Positions 9,185 through 17,919 of a stretch of DNA of 64,000 nt are shown here, piece after piece. The notes beneath the pieces were generated by a model, which had not been told where the DNA came from, did not search any database, and saw only the letters and a list, made by a program, of their open reading frames with translations. This DNA comes from Morococcus cerebrosus (GTDB lineage Bacteria > Pseudomonadota > Gammaproteobacteria > Burkholderiales > Neisseriaceae). Both the position numbers and the translations under genes were made by a program. The DNA lies in NCBI RefSeq assembly GCF_022749515.1, contig NZ_CP094242.1, positions 1,860,001 to 1,924,000 on the forward strand, read 5' to 3'. Position 1 is the first letter of the stretch. Each line of letters starts with the position of its first letter.

Positions 9185-10057
9185 CTACTGCCGTTCCAGC
9201 CATTCATCACGGGTTTGTTTGGCAGAGGCAAAATAGCGGTAAAGGGCGGCGCGGTCTTCTTCGGACAGGATGCGTTCGAGTTCGGATAACTGGGTACGCA
9301 GGCCGCCAATCAAATCCAACAGGCTGTTTTTGTTGGCAAGGCAGATGTCCGTCCATACGGCGGGATGACTGGATGCGATGCGCGTAAAATCACGAAAGCC
9401 CGTCGCGGCAAATTCGAGGTAACGCCGACCGTCGGGATGATCGGCGATTTGGTGGACGTAGGCGAAGGCGGCAAGATGCGGCATATGGGAAACGGCAGCA
9501 AAAACGGCATCGTGTTCTTCCGCGCTCATGCGGAAAGTTTGCGCCCCGACTGCCAGCCACAGGTTTTCAACCAGGCTGACCGCCTGTTCATCTTCTTCCC
9601 CGTGCGGCGTGATCACCAGTTTCCTGTCCTGAAACAATCCGAACTGTGCGGAAAGCGCGCCGTTCCTGTCAGAGCCTGCAATCGGATGGGCTGCGATGCA
9701 ACGGGACAAATGTTCGGGCAGGACGCTGCGGAAAGCCTGAACGGCAGATTGTTTGGTACTGCCCACATCGGTAACCACGGTATGCGCGTTCAAATAAGGT
9801 CGGACGGTGCGGCAAATGTCTGGAAATGTGGAAACAGGCGTAGCGATAACGGCCAAATCCGCTTCGTGCATACTCAAAGCGTCGATTTGTGTGTAGGCAC
9901 GATCGATGACGCGCCGTTCAAGCGCACGGTCAAGGTTGTCGCGATCCAAATCGATGCCGGTTACCGTATCGACCAATCCGAGCCGTTTCAAGTCCAACAC
10001 GAACGAGCCTCCGATCAGCCCGACACCGATAAGGACGATGTGTTTGAGTGTATTCAT
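9185..10057 (-). CDS. tyrA: prephenate dehydrogenase
   Basis: The enzyme oxidises prephenate to 4-hydroxyphenylpyruvate in tyrosine synthesis. The 290-residue protein has the N-terminal NAD-binding Rossmann motif GVGLIGGSF, followed by IDLDRD (second strand acid) and DVGSTKQSAVQAF. AAHPIAGSDRNG and SHMPHLAAF are substrate-site phrases of the family. I chose the ATG at 10057; an upstream TTG at 10075 is possible. The gene is divergent from the heptosyltransferase at 10274. Confidence 0.94.
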   Translation of the reverse strand: MNTLKHIVLIGVGLIGGSFVLDLKRLGLVDTVTGIDLDRDNLDRALERRVIDRAYTQIDALSMHEADLAVIATPVSTFPDICRTVRPYLNAHTVVTDVGSTKQSAVQAFRSVLPEHLSRCIAAHPIAGSDRNGALSAQFGLFQDRKLVITPHGEEDEQAVSLVENLWLAVGAQTFRMSAEEHDAVFAAVSHMPHLAAFAYVHQIADHPDGRRYLEFAATGFRDFTRIASSHPAVWTDICLANKNSLLDLIGGLRTQLSELERILSEEDRAALYRYFASAKQTRDEWLERQ

Positions 10058-10273
10058 GGCAGGTACACGGGACAAAGGTCGTCTGAAAACGGCACGCCCG
10101 CTATTTTTATTTTAGGGATTAATTGTCCGCATTCTATCGTATCCGAAAGGCAAACGCATATCGGCAATGATACTGCCTCGCACACCATCCGTCCGACCAT
10201 AAAAAGGCAGTTCGCCATTGTGCCGTTTCGTTTTACAATAGGCAGACCGAAATCCATCCGCCGAAAGCAAACT

Positions 10274-11359
10274 ATGTCCCTGGCCCAACCGAAACGTATT
10301 TTAGTCATCAAGCTGCGCCACTACGGCGACGTCCTGTTAGCCACGCCCGTCGTCCACGCCCTCAAGACCCGCTTTCCCGATTGCGAAATCGACATGCTGG
10401 TTTACCGGGAAACCGCCGACATCATCAGCGACAATCCTGAAATTGCCGAAATCTTCACCATAGACCGCTCCTGGAAAAAGCAGGGGTTGAAAACCCAGCT
10501 ATGCGAAGAAAAAAAGCTGTTCTCGCACCTGAAAAAGCGGAGGTACGACTGGGCGTTCAACCTGTCCGACCAATGGCGCTCGGCAATACTCGCCAAATTC
10601 TGCGCACAATGCAGCGTCGGCATCAGCCATATCAAACGCGACCACTTTTTCTGGCGTTGGTGCCACGACTTCCTCAACCCCGAAGCCGGACGCGGCTGCC
10701 ACATTACCGAATATCATATGAACGTTTTGCCGCCGCTTATCCGGCCTGAGGAAACACCGCCGACAAAAGTGATGATGGCAATCGGCGAAGATGCCTGCTC
10801 GAATTTGCAAAGCAAGCTGAACAAACAAGGCTGGAACGGGGAGGATTATGTCTTATTCCACCCGGGCGCGCGTTGGGAATTCAAATGCTGGGAAGACGGC
10901 AAAAACGCCGCCATCGTCCAATTACTGCTCAACCACGGTCAAAACGTCGTTTTAACCGCCGCACCCTCAGCAACCGAACAACAAATGATCGATGCAGTTT
11001 TAGAACGCGTCAAAATTCCCGAAGGCGGTAAATTATGGACACTGTCGGGCAACCTCAACCTGCGCGAACTGGCTGCTGCCATCGACGGCTGCAAACTCTT
11101 CATCGGCGTAGATTCCGCCCCCATGCACATCGCCGCTGCACTGGACAAACCGCAAATCGCCCTGTTCGGTCCCTCATGGCTGGACAGATGGCATCCCTAT
11201 TCCGACAATGCCGAGGTTATTTGGGCGGGTGATTTCGGCGACCTACCCCACCCCGACAGCATCAATACATCCGGCAAAAAACGCCTGCTCAAAGCCATTC
11301 CGCTGGAAGCCGTGTGGAACAAAATTGCTGAAAAGCTGGGTTTAAACAAGGAAGCTTAA
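10274..11359 (+). CDS. lipooligosaccharide heptosyltransferase (GT9 family, WaaQ/RfaQ-like)
   Basis: This 361-residue glycosyltransferase family 9 protein should add a heptose to the inner core of lipooligosaccharide at the cytoplasmic face of the inner membrane. The N-terminal phrase RILVIKLRHYGDVLLATPVV and the C-terminal nucleotide-sugar site FIGVDSAPMHIAAAL are family hallmarks. The motif VLFHPGARW is also typical. It resembles the putative heptosyltransferase III subgroup; acceptor specificity is inferred. The open frame extends far upstream without a start of its own, but homology begins at MSLAQPKRIL, so I use 10274. Confidence 0.9.
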   Translation: MSLAQPKRILVIKLRHYGDVLLATPVVHALKTRFPDCEIDMLVYRETADIISDNPEIAEIFTIDRSWKKQGLKTQLCEEKKLFSHLKKRRYDWAFNLSDQWRSAILAKFCAQCSVGISHIKRDHFFWRWCHDFLNPEAGRGCHITEYHMNVLPPLIRPEETPPTKVMMAIGEDACSNLQSKLNKQGWNGEDYVLFHPGARWEFKCWEDGKNAAIVQLLLNHGQNVVLTAAPSATEQQMIDAVLERVKIPEGGKLWTLSGNLNLRELAAAIDGCKLFIGVDSAPMHIAAALDKPQIALFGPSWLDRWHPYSDNAEVIWAGDFGDLPHPDSINTSGKKRLLKAIPLEAVWNKIAEKLGLNKEA

Positions 11360-11369
11360 ACAAAACGGC

Positions 11370-11409
11370 AAAGGTCGTCTGAAACCCCCAAATCGGTTTT
11401 CAGACGACC
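11370..11409. terminator. DUS terminator interrupted by IS1655
   Basis: Arms 11370-11384 and 11395-11409 are inverted DUS copies. IS1655 is inserted in the distal arm; the missing CCTTTT of the arm appears beyond the element at 12491-12496. Confidence 0.8.
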
Positions 11410-12488
11410 TTGGATTCGGATTTCAAGTGCAACACTAGGGTACCAGTGGTTGGAACAGATTTAAGAATAAAACACTTGGCGTTTCGTAGCCAAGTGTTTT
11501 TCTCGGCCGGTGGTTCAACTCATCTTGAACCCTGCGTATCTCCCGATCGCTGATGTTTCGGAAATCGGTTTGTTTGGGGAAATATTGCCGGATGAGTCCA
11601 TTGGTGTTCTCATTCAGCCCTTTCTCCCAAGAATGGTAAGGGCGGCAAAAATAGGTTTTCGCCTTCAATGCTTTGGCTATTTTGGTGTGTTGGTAGAACT
11701 CTTTGCCGTTATCCATGGTGATGGTGTGGACTCTGGCTTTATATGCCTTTAATACCCTAATGGCCGCCCGGGCAGTGTCTTCGGCTTTTAAGTTCTTTAA
11801 TTTGCAGATGATGGTGTAGCGGGTAACGCGTTCGACCAAGGTCAATAACGCGCTTTTCTGATTTTTGCCGACGATGGTGTCGGCCTCCCAATCGCCGATG
11901 CGGGTTTTCTGGTCGACGATAGCAGGTCGGTTCTCTATGCCGACGCGGTTGGGCACTTTGCCTCTGGTCCATGTGCTGCCGTAGCGTTTGCGGTAGGGTT
12001 TGCTGCATATTCTGAGATGTTGCCACAAAGTGCCGCCGTTGCTTTTGTCTTGGCGAAGGTAGCGGTAAACGGTGCTGTGATGGAGTGTGATCCCGTGGTG
12101 TTTATGCAGGTAGGCACATACTTGTTCGGGACTGAGTTTGCGGCGGATAAGGGTGTCGATGTGTTGAACCAGCTGCGAATCGAGCTTATAGGGTTTTCGC
12201 CGGTGCTGTTTGGTCAGCCGGCTTTGCTTCTGTGCTTTTTCGGCGCTGTATTGCTGTCCTTGGATGCAGTGCCGCTTGATTTCGCGGCTGATGGTGCTTT
12301 TGTGGCGGTTGAGCTGTTTGGCGATTTCGGCGATGGTGCAGTGGCGGGACAGGTATTGGATATGGTATCGTTCGTCTTGGGTCAGTTGTGTGTAGCTCAT
12401 GGCAATCTTTCTTGCAGGAAAGGCCGTATGCTACCGCATACTGGCCTTTTTCTGTTATGGAAAGTTGCACTTCAAATGCGAATCCGCC
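11409..12488 (-). mobile_element. IS1655 copy 1 (IS30 family), complete
   Basis: This 1080-base element has one intact transposase. Its ends, CTTGGATTCGGATTTCAAGT and the complement of GGCGGATTCGCATTTGAAGT, are imperfect inverted repeats. The target duplication is GAC (11406-11408 and 12489-12491), lying within a DUS. The copy at 52550-53629 has the same length. Confidence 0.93.
11435..12400 (-). CDS. IS1655 transposase (IS30 family)
   Basis: The intact 321-residue protein begins MSYTQLTQDERYHIQYL. The N-terminal helix-turn-helix (IAKQLNRHKSTISREIKRH) is typical of IS30. The DDE domain shows IGDWEADTIVG (Asp), HTITMDNGKEF (Asp) and HSWEKGLNENTNGLIRQYFP (Glu). It is the neisserial IS1655 enzyme. 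Confidence 0.94.
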   Translation of the reverse strand: MSYTQLTQDERYHIQYLSRHCTIAEIAKQLNRHKSTISREIKRHCIQGQQYSAEKAQKQSRLTKQHRRKPYKLDSQLVQHIDTLIRRKLSPEQVCAYLHKHHGITLHHSTVYRYLRQDKSNGGTLWQHLRICSKPYRKRYGSTWTRGKVPNRVGIENRPAIVDQKTRIGDWEADTIVGKNQKSALLTLVERVTRYTIICKLKNLKAEDTARAAIRVLKAYKARVHTITMDNGKEFYQHTKIAKALKAKTYFCRPYHSWEKGLNENTNGLIRQYFPKQTDFRNISDREIRRVQDELNHRPRKTLGYETPSVLFLNLFQPLVP

Positions 12489-12518
12489 GACCTTTTCATT
12501 ACACGAACGACAAAAAAT

Positions 12519-12854
12519 TCAATATTTCCCAAACTGCCCTGCCGCATCATCTCCCATATTGCCCGAATGGGAGGAAGGACTATGCCAAACCGTGCGCGAC
12601 AGGCTGCGCGAACCTACCGGCGTATCCTGTTCTGCCTGAAACAACACATTATTCCCACTACCGATAGGTAGCGAGCCGCGCAAACCGATATAACTGCCTG
12701 AATCATATATGCCGCTATGTGATACCGAACTGTCTCTCGATTTGATGCGCGACGCTTCAACGCCGCTTTTGATTTCGCCATAAAGGCGGACTTCCGCTGT
12801 CGCCAACACAGGCAAAGCCGTCAAAGCAGCAACCAAAATATACAAGGGTTTCAT
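12519..12854 (-). pseudogene. neisserial porin remnant (N-terminal fragment)
   Basis: The 111-residue frame begins with a signal peptide (MKPLYILVAALTALPVLATA) and continues VRLYGEIKSGVEASR and GSYIGLRGSLPIGSG, matching the first strands of PorA/PorB-type trimeric porins (about 330-390 residues when complete). It stops at 12519, 31 bases before IS1655, and no porin sequence resumes on the far side, where the heptosyltransferase terminator begins. It is therefore a truncated gene. ATG 12854 has a GGAAC box upstream. A longer frame to 12989 has no signal peptide at its start. Confidence 0.75.
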
Positions 12855-13046
12855 CCTGTTCGTTCCTTTCAAATATTTCTTACACAACCGAATAGCGATA
12901 ACCAATTTGACCAACCAGTATATGCCCCTCTTGCGTAAACAAACCATAAATCGTGAAAACGTCGTCTGAAAAGACACATCGCATCCCATATCCGTTTTAT
13001 ATTGATTTCACTATAATCCCGGTTTCACCGCCTCAACAGCATAATC

Positions 13047-13595
13047 ATGACTTCCGCTTCACAAACCACCCGCATCCTAGGCATAGACCCCGGCAGCCGC
13101 GTAACCGGCTTCGGCATCATCGACGTCCGCGGCCGCGAGCATTTCTACATCGCCTCTGGCTGCATCAAAACCCCTCCGGACGCGCCGCTGTCAGAACGCA
13201 TCGCCGTCATCGTACGCCATATTGATGAAATCGTCCGAACTTACCGGCCGCAACAGGCCGCCGTGGAGCAGGTATTCGTCAACGTCAATCCTGCCTCCAC
13301 ACTCATGCTCGGACAGGCGCGCGGCGCGGCATTGGCAGCATTGGTCATGCATAGCTTGCCCGTATCCGAATACACCGCCCTGCAAGTCAAACAGGCCGTC
13401 GTGGGCAAAGGCAAAGCAGCGAAAGAGCAAGTACAGCACATGGTCGTACAAATGCTCTCCCTTTCCGGCACGCCCCAATCCGATGCCGCCGACGGCCTCG
13501 CCGTCGCCCTGACCCATGCCCTGCGCAACCACGGACTTGCCGCACAGTTGAACCCGAAAGCAATGAAAGTCAAACGGGGACGCTTCCAATGGTAA
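13047..13595 (+). CDS. ruvC: crossover junction endodeoxyribonuclease RuvC
   Basis: The enzyme resolves Holliday junctions with RuvAB. The 182-residue protein has the four catalytic acids in the expected order: Asp in [12 protein letters not shown], Glu in AAVEQVFVN, and Asp residues in [14 protein letters not shown]. Conserved phrases [14 protein letters not shown] and [17 protein letters not shown] are present. A DUS-linked repeat follows directly. Next is an acyltransferase gene, likely transcribed separately or at a distance of 129 bases. Confidence 0.97.
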   Translation: MTSASQTTRILGIDPGSRVTGFGIIDVRGREHFYIASGCIKTPPDAPLSERIAVIVRHIDEIVRTYRPQQAAVEQVFVNVNPASTLMLGQARGAALAALVMHSLPVSEYTALQVKQAVVGKGKAAKEQVQHMVVQMLSLSGTPQSDAADGLAVALTHALRNHGLAAQLNPKAMKVKRGRFQW

Positions 13596-13596
13596 A

Positions 13597-13635
13597 AAGG
13601 TCGTCTGAAAACGAGCGTAGCGGGTTTCGCCAAAA
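13597..13635. repeat. DUS-linked repeat, intergenic copy
   Basis: A DUS is followed by ACGAGCGTAGCGGGTTTCGC. It differs at two positions from the copy inside the nitrilase gene at 5354-5392. Confidence 0.75.
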
Positions 13636-13724
13636 CAAGTTTACTCAGACTCCTACTCTCTGACTGAACAACAGACCTTTCCGTTATAATTCCCTTTTTC
13701 CCGCACCATTCCTCAATAGACGAC

Positions 13725-14594
13725 ATGAAAGCCGCCTTTTTCCTCCTCTACCTCATTCAGCTCCTGCCCTTCAAAGCCATACACAAAATTGCCGATGCAG
13801 TGGGCATCCTTGCCTATTACGCCGTCAAACCGCGCCGCAAAGTCGGCGAGACCAACCTCAGAAAATGCTTTCCCGAATGGAGCGAAGACAAGCGCGAAGC
13901 CGTGCTCAAACGCCATTTTCAGCACATGGCAAAGCTGATGCTCGAATACGGCCTGTATTGGTACGCACCCGCAGACAGACTGCGCAAGTTTGTGCATTAT
14001 CAAGACAAACACCATCTCGACGACGCACTCGCGGCGGGCGAAAAAGTCATCCTGCTTTATCCGCATTTCACCGCATTTGAAATGGCGGTTTACACCCTCA
14101 ATCAGGACGTGCCGCTGACCAGCATGTATTCGCACCAAAAAAACAAAGCGTTGGACGAACAAATCCTCAAAGGCCTCCACCGCTACAACAACGTCTTCCT
14201 CATCGGCCGCACCGAAGGCCTGCGCGCGATTATCAAGCAACTGCGCAAAAGCGACGCCCCCTTCCTTTACCTGCCCGACCAAGATTTCGGCCGCAACGAC
14301 TCCATTTTCGTCAACTTCTTCGGCATCCCCACCGCCACGATTACAGGCTTAAGCCGCATCGCCGGCATGACGAAAGCCAAAGTCATCCCCGCCATCCCCA
14401 CGCGCAATGCCGACAACACCGTTACGCTGCGCTTTTATCCGGCATGGGAAAACTTCCCTTCAGACGACGTTGCAGCCGACACCCAACGCATGAACGACTT
14501 TATCGAAGCGCGGGCAAGGGAAAATCCCGAACAATATTTCTGGCTGCACAAACGCTTCAAAACCCGTCCCGAAGGCGAACAGGGATTTTATTGA
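13725..14594 (+). CDS. lipid A biosynthesis acyltransferase (LpxL/HtrB family)
   Basis: This 289-residue inner-membrane acyltransferase should add a secondary acyl chain to lipid A. It has an N-terminal hydrophobic anchor, the catalytic motif HFTAFE (H-x4-E) near residue 113, and the family phrases YLPDQDFG and ATITGLSRIAGMTKAKVIP. Neisseria encode more than one such enzyme, and I cannot tell from sequence alone which position this one acylates. A hairpin terminator follows. DUS bases encode FPSDDV near the C-terminus. Confidence 0.92.
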   Translation: MKAAFFLLYLIQLLPFKAIHKIADAVGILAYYAVKPRRKVGETNLRKCFPEWSEDKREAVLKRHFQHMAKLMLEYGLYWYAPADRLRKFVHYQDKHHLDDALAAGEKVILLYPHFTAFEMAVYTLNQDVPLTSMYSHQKNKALDEQILKGLHRYNNVFLIGRTEGLRAIIKQLRKSDAPFLYLPDQDFGRNDSIFVNFFGIPTATITGLSRIAGMTKAKVIPAIPTRNADNTVTLRFYPAWENFPSDDVAADTQRMNDFIEARARENPEQYFWLHKRFKTRPEGEQGFY

Positions 14595-14619
14595 ATTACA
14601 TACAGTTACAACAAAAAGC

Positions 14620-14645
14620 AAAGCCCGTCATATTCGGGCTTTTAT
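14620..14645 (+). terminator. Rho-independent terminator (non-DUS)
   Basis: AAAGCCCG (14620-14627) pairs with CGGGCTTT (14635-14642) around a short loop, then an AT-rich tail. It ends the acyltransferase gene. Confidence 0.8.
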
Positions 14646-15035
14646 CATTTCTATTAAATCGAAAATTAACAACGATAGTAACAAATTTTCAATTGAGAAT
14701 TTTTCACATTAACTCTTTGGATAAAATAGAGATTTAACCCTAATTAACCTAAAATGCAGTCGAATCCCCAAGCCATATCCTCAAAACGTAAAGATAATAT
14801 AACTTTTTAATTAATATATTAAATTTAATTTCATTTAAAATCAAAAAGTTATAAAATAACATTTTATCCAAATTAATATCATTAACTACACAATCAAGAA
14901 TATAATTCCAAAATTATGAAAATATGATTCTTATTTTTATATAAATATTAATTTAATAGCATATAGTTTTAAATAATTTAGATTTTTTGAAATATTGCAA
15001 ATACAAAAACAGCATAAAAAAATCATATCCCCCTC
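14646..15035. other. AT-rich intergenic spacer, no gene seen
   Basis: About 390 bases are strikingly AT-rich, with many TTAATT and AAATTT runs. No open frame of note was found. The composition contrast with the GC-rich block just downstream helps define the RNA candidate. Confidence 0.7.
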
Positions 15036-15064
15036 TTGGCAAACCTGAAAATTTAGCGTAAATT
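15036..15064 (+). promoter_or_regulatory. candidate sigma-70 promoter for the RNA at 15071
   Basis: The -35 box TTGGCA (15036-15041, 5/6 match) is followed by a 17-base spacer and the -10 box TAAATT (15059-15064, 4/6 match). Transcription would start near 15071. Confidence 0.5.
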
Positions 15065-15070
15065 TCACTA

Positions 15071-15296
15071 CATCGAATTACAGCCCTACTGGCAAATACG
15101 ATACTCTGGTTTCCCGTAGCAAGCTCCTTAGTTTGCAGCGGATGTTCCGAGCCTCACTCCCTCGGAGCAAAAGTTTACCCGCACGGAGTTGAGCCGTGCA
15201 GGTAAAGCCGCAGGCGAAAGCCTGTATTGTTTGTGAAGCGTAAATCTCTGATTTGAGGTATTGGGGCAATCCTGTGGGGGATTGCCTCCTTTTTTG
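15071..15296 (+). ncRNA. candidate structured non-coding RNA (unassigned)
   Basis: A GC-richer island of about 225 bases lies in an AT-rich gap. It has several strong hairpins on the plus strand: CCGAG/CTCGG near 15148-15167, CGCACGG/GCCGTGC near 15180-15200, CAGGC-GAAA-GCCTG (a GNRA-type tetraloop) near 15210-15223, and a terminal 10-bp stem with a T run. A promoter-like pair precedes it. The opposite strand is open for 86 codons (15078-15338) but that frame has no convincing start region and looks incidental. I do not recognise it as 6S, SRP, RNase P or tmRNA. It could also be a dispersed repeat. Confidence 0.45.
15263..15296 (+). terminator. Rho-independent terminator of the RNA candidate
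   Basis: GGGGCAATCC (15263-15272) pairs with GGATTGCCTC (15279-15288), including one G-U pair, with a six-base loop and a T run at 15290-15295. Confidence 0.75.
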
Positions 15297-15384
15297 TTTC
15301 CTACATTTCCACCATTTCATTATTGCCTCCGACCTCAAATTGTCTTGAGGTATTCGGACATCCGGCCCGCATTACTTCCATATA

Positions 15385-15424
15385 AAAGGTCGTCTGAAAC
15401 CTGATTTTGTTTCAGACGACCTTT
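15385..15424. terminator. DUS inverted-repeat terminator
   Basis: Arms 15385-15400 and 15409-15424 form a 16-bp stem. It serves the OmpA-like lipoprotein gene. Confidence 0.85.
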
Positions 15425-15451
15425 AAACTTTATCTGCAGACGGATAGCTTA

Positions 15452-16132
15452 TTACATTTGTTGTTGCGCTGCTTTGATGGCGTTTTGATCGGGATTGATC
15501 AAAATCTCAACGCGGCGGTTTTGGGCGCGGCCTTCGGCTGTGGCGTTAGATGCAATCGGGTGGCGTGAGCCGTAGCCGGCGGTGGTCAGGCGCGAGCCGT
15601 TCACGCCGCGGGATTGCAGGTAATCGGCAACGGCAAGTGCGCGGTTGCGGGACAGCGGTTCGTTGATGGCGTCATTGCCGGTGTTGTCGGTATGACCGTT
15701 AATCGTCAAGGTCGTGTCGGGGTATTGCACCAGCGTTTCGGAGGCGGTCGCCAAAGCGTTACGCGCCTGATCGCTCAATGCCGCGCTGCCTGTGGCGAAG
15801 GTGACGTTTTCAGGCATCACCAGCTTGATTTGGTTGCCTTGGCGTTCCACTTCGATGTTGGTGTTTTTCAGGTTTTCGCGCAGTTTTTTCTCTTGGTAGT
15901 CCATGTAGCCGCCTACGCCCGCACCAATCGCACCACATGCCAACGCGGAATTGCGCGCGCCTTTGCCGCCGTGGGTCAGTGCACCGACGATGCCGCACAC
16001 TGCCGCGCCACCCAAGCCGTACATAGCGGTTTTGCTGGTGTTGCGTTGTCCGCTTACAGGATCGGTTACGCAGCCGGTCAGAGCCAAAGGAATGGCCAAC
16101 GCGGCAACAGTCAAAGGTTTCAAGAATTTCAT
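15452..16132 (-). CDS. OmpA-family lipoprotein with glycine zipper
   Basis: The 226-residue protein starts with a lipoprotein signal ending in the lipobox LALTGC (Cys at about residue 21). A glycine-zipper segment with alternating small residues (GLGGAAVCGIVGALTHGG) follows. The C-terminal OmpA-like peptidoglycan-binding domain has NGHTDNTGND and LSRNRALAVADYL, and ends with RAQNRRVEILI. It should tether the outer membrane to the cell wall. The architecture matches YiaD-type lipoproteins. Confidence 0.92.
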   Translation of the reverse strand: MKFLKPLTVAALAIPLALTGCVTDPVSGQRNTSKTAMYGLGGAAVCGIVGALTHGGKGARNSALACGAIGAGVGGYMDYQEKKLRENLKNTNIEVERQGNQIKLVMPENVTFATGSAALSDQARNALATASETLVQYPDTTLTINGHTDNTGNDAINEPLSRNRALAVADYLQSRGVNGSRLTTAGYGSRHPIASNATAEGRAQNRRVEILINPDQNAIKAAQQQM

Positions 16133-16391
16133 TGAGATTTCCTTTCAAAAAATACCGCTCCGACACAGAAGGTCGTCTGAAAAGCGGCTTGATGTATTTC
16201 AACGATGTTTCGGCGTGCTGCAAACCCTTCCAAACAGATTGAAGCAGCATGATAGCCAAGATTGCGGCGTAGTAAATCTCGCTTAACCCGATATTACCTA
16301 ACTAACCGCAAACTGACATTTCGGTTTTCTATTCTGCGTATTCAGTAAGATTACCGTAATGAAGTTTGGTTCCTCAAGGCGTTTGCAACAC

Positions 16392-17018
16392 CTATTCTTT
16401 CCCATAACGGCTGCGGACATACCTTATCAACATATATTTCAGCCTCAAACGCACATCGTAACCGACCGATCCCGCGCCCAACACAAACAACACCAGCGCG
16501 ACCGGCAAGGCAAAATGGTGGCCTATCTGATGATAGCCCCACGCACCAATCACCCCACCCAACAAAAACGACCACATCAATCCGCCCAAAAGCCACATCT
16601 TCGGCTTATTGACACGCACATGCGGCAGGCGCGGATGATGTTTTTTCGAATAATACAGCGCGCGCGAAAGCTCGATGCCCAAGTCGGTTGCCGTGCCGGT
16701 CATGTGCGTCGAACGGATGGCACCGCCGGATAAAAGCGTCATCACCGTATTGTGCATTCCCATGATGAAACACATTAAAAACAAAGCCAACGACGGGAAA
16801 ACCAAATTCCCGTCCCCGATGTTCCACTTCGATGCCGTCAGACCGAACAAGCCGAATATCAACAGATAAACCGCTTCCAGCCACATGGAAAAACCGAAGC
16901 TGCCGCGAAACCGTTTCTGCTGCGTCCACAAAACCACCCAGCCCGAATGCGCCGCACCGACAATGAAGCACAACACACTAATCAAAGCTACTGCCGCCGT
17001 TACCCATTCGCGCAGATA
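16392..17018 (-). pseudogene. DUF1275 (YoaK-type) membrane protein, C-terminal part, split by IS
   Basis: This is the C-terminal two thirds of a DUF1275 inner-membrane protein, with several hydrophobic segments and the conserved phrase RSTHMTGTATDLGIELSR. On the minus strand the frame runs in from the IS630-family element as LREWVTAAVALISVLCF. Joining it to the part at 17920-18173 through one TA restores the frame as DAVY-LREWV. A TTG at 16985 opens a shorter frame, but this is not a natural start. Confidence 0.88.
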
Positions 17019-17919
17019 TAGTCAATTAAAATCAAAATAGGACAGTAACGCATCGTCAAATCGGGCGTAATCAGACAATACGGTTCGCAGATACCGCTTA
17101 ATATTCGCCCACACCTTCTCAATCGGGTTGAGCTCAGGTGAATAAGGTGCAAGAGGCAATACCTTATGTCCCCATTTTCCCGCCATTTCCCGTAAAACAC
17201 CCATACGGTGAAATCGCGCATTATCTAAAATAATCACCGATTTTTGAGTCAATGCAGGCAGTAGGCATTGCTGAAACCACGCTTCAAAAAAGACTCCGGT
17301 CATCGTATTTTGATAAACCATCGGAGCAATCAGCCGGTTGCCGACTTGTGCGGACACCAGAGATAAGCGTCGGTATCTTTTTCCACTTATCTGCGCTTTC
17401 ACTATTTGCCCTTTCGGGCTGCGGGCATAGGGACGGAACAGGTAGCGGTCAAATCCTGTTTCATCCAAATAAACACGTTGGTAGCCGGAAAATTCGGCCA
17501 GCTGTGTCAAATAATGCGTTACTTTGGCCGGGTCTTGTTCTTTGTAAGTGGTGGTCTTTTTTTGCGCGTCATCCCCATCTGTTTGAGTGCATAGCAAACG
17601 GCGGCTGGCGTACAATCAAAATGTTTGGCGATTTCATGCAGATAGGCATCCTGGTGCTGCTCAACATATTGAGCCAGTTTTTGCCTATCCAATTTTACGG
17701 CATTTAGACCGGTAACTTGATGTTTTAGGCTGCCTGTTTGTTTTTTAAGGTGAATCCACAGGTAAAGCGTGTTTCTTGACAAGTTAAATGTTGCTGCGGT
17801 TTGGCTGATGTTTTTGCATTGTTCGTAAAAGTTTAAAGCTTTGTTTCTCAAGTCCGCAGAGTATGCCATGGTTAGACCTTCAAAGTTGAGTATTGTACTA
17901 TTTTGTTTTTAATTGATTA
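17019..17919 (-). mobile_element. IS630-family element, copy 1, complete
   Basis: This 901-base element has ends TAGTCAATTAAAATCAAAAT and the complement of TAATCAATTAAAAACAAAAT, flanked by TA on both sides (17017-17018 and 17920-17921). TA duplication is the IS630 hallmark. It splits the DUF1275 gene. Two transposase frames overlap around an A7 run. Confidence 0.92.
17022..17869 (-). CDS. IS630-family transposase, two frames joined by -1 frameshift
   Basis: The first frame (17519-17869) is 116 residues with a helix-turn-helix (ISQTAATFNLSRNTLYLW). The second (17022-17615) holds the DDE catalytic domain: VYLDETGFDRYL (Asp), VIILDNARFHR (Asp) and SPELNPIEKVWANIKRYL (Glu). They overlap at a run of seven A (17565-17571 region, in GCGCAAAAAAAGACC), a classic slippery site; a -1 slip joins them into one protein of about 280 residues. 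The copy at 51155 is nearly identical. Confidence 0.9.

Noticed and set aside
9365..10273. Upstream extension of the heptosyltransferase frame
   Set aside because: The extension lies antisense to tyrA and the homology begins at 10274.
14646..15035. Similarity to the AT-rich gap near 21680 (AACCTAAAATGCAGT vs AACCCAAAATACAGT)
   Set aside because: The match is short and both regions have low complexity, so chance is likely.
15078..15338. 86-codon minus-strand frame across the RNA candidate
   Set aside because: It has no good ribosome binding site, runs antisense through the hairpins and terminator, and its product resembles no known fold. It may still be annotated as hypothetical in some genomes.
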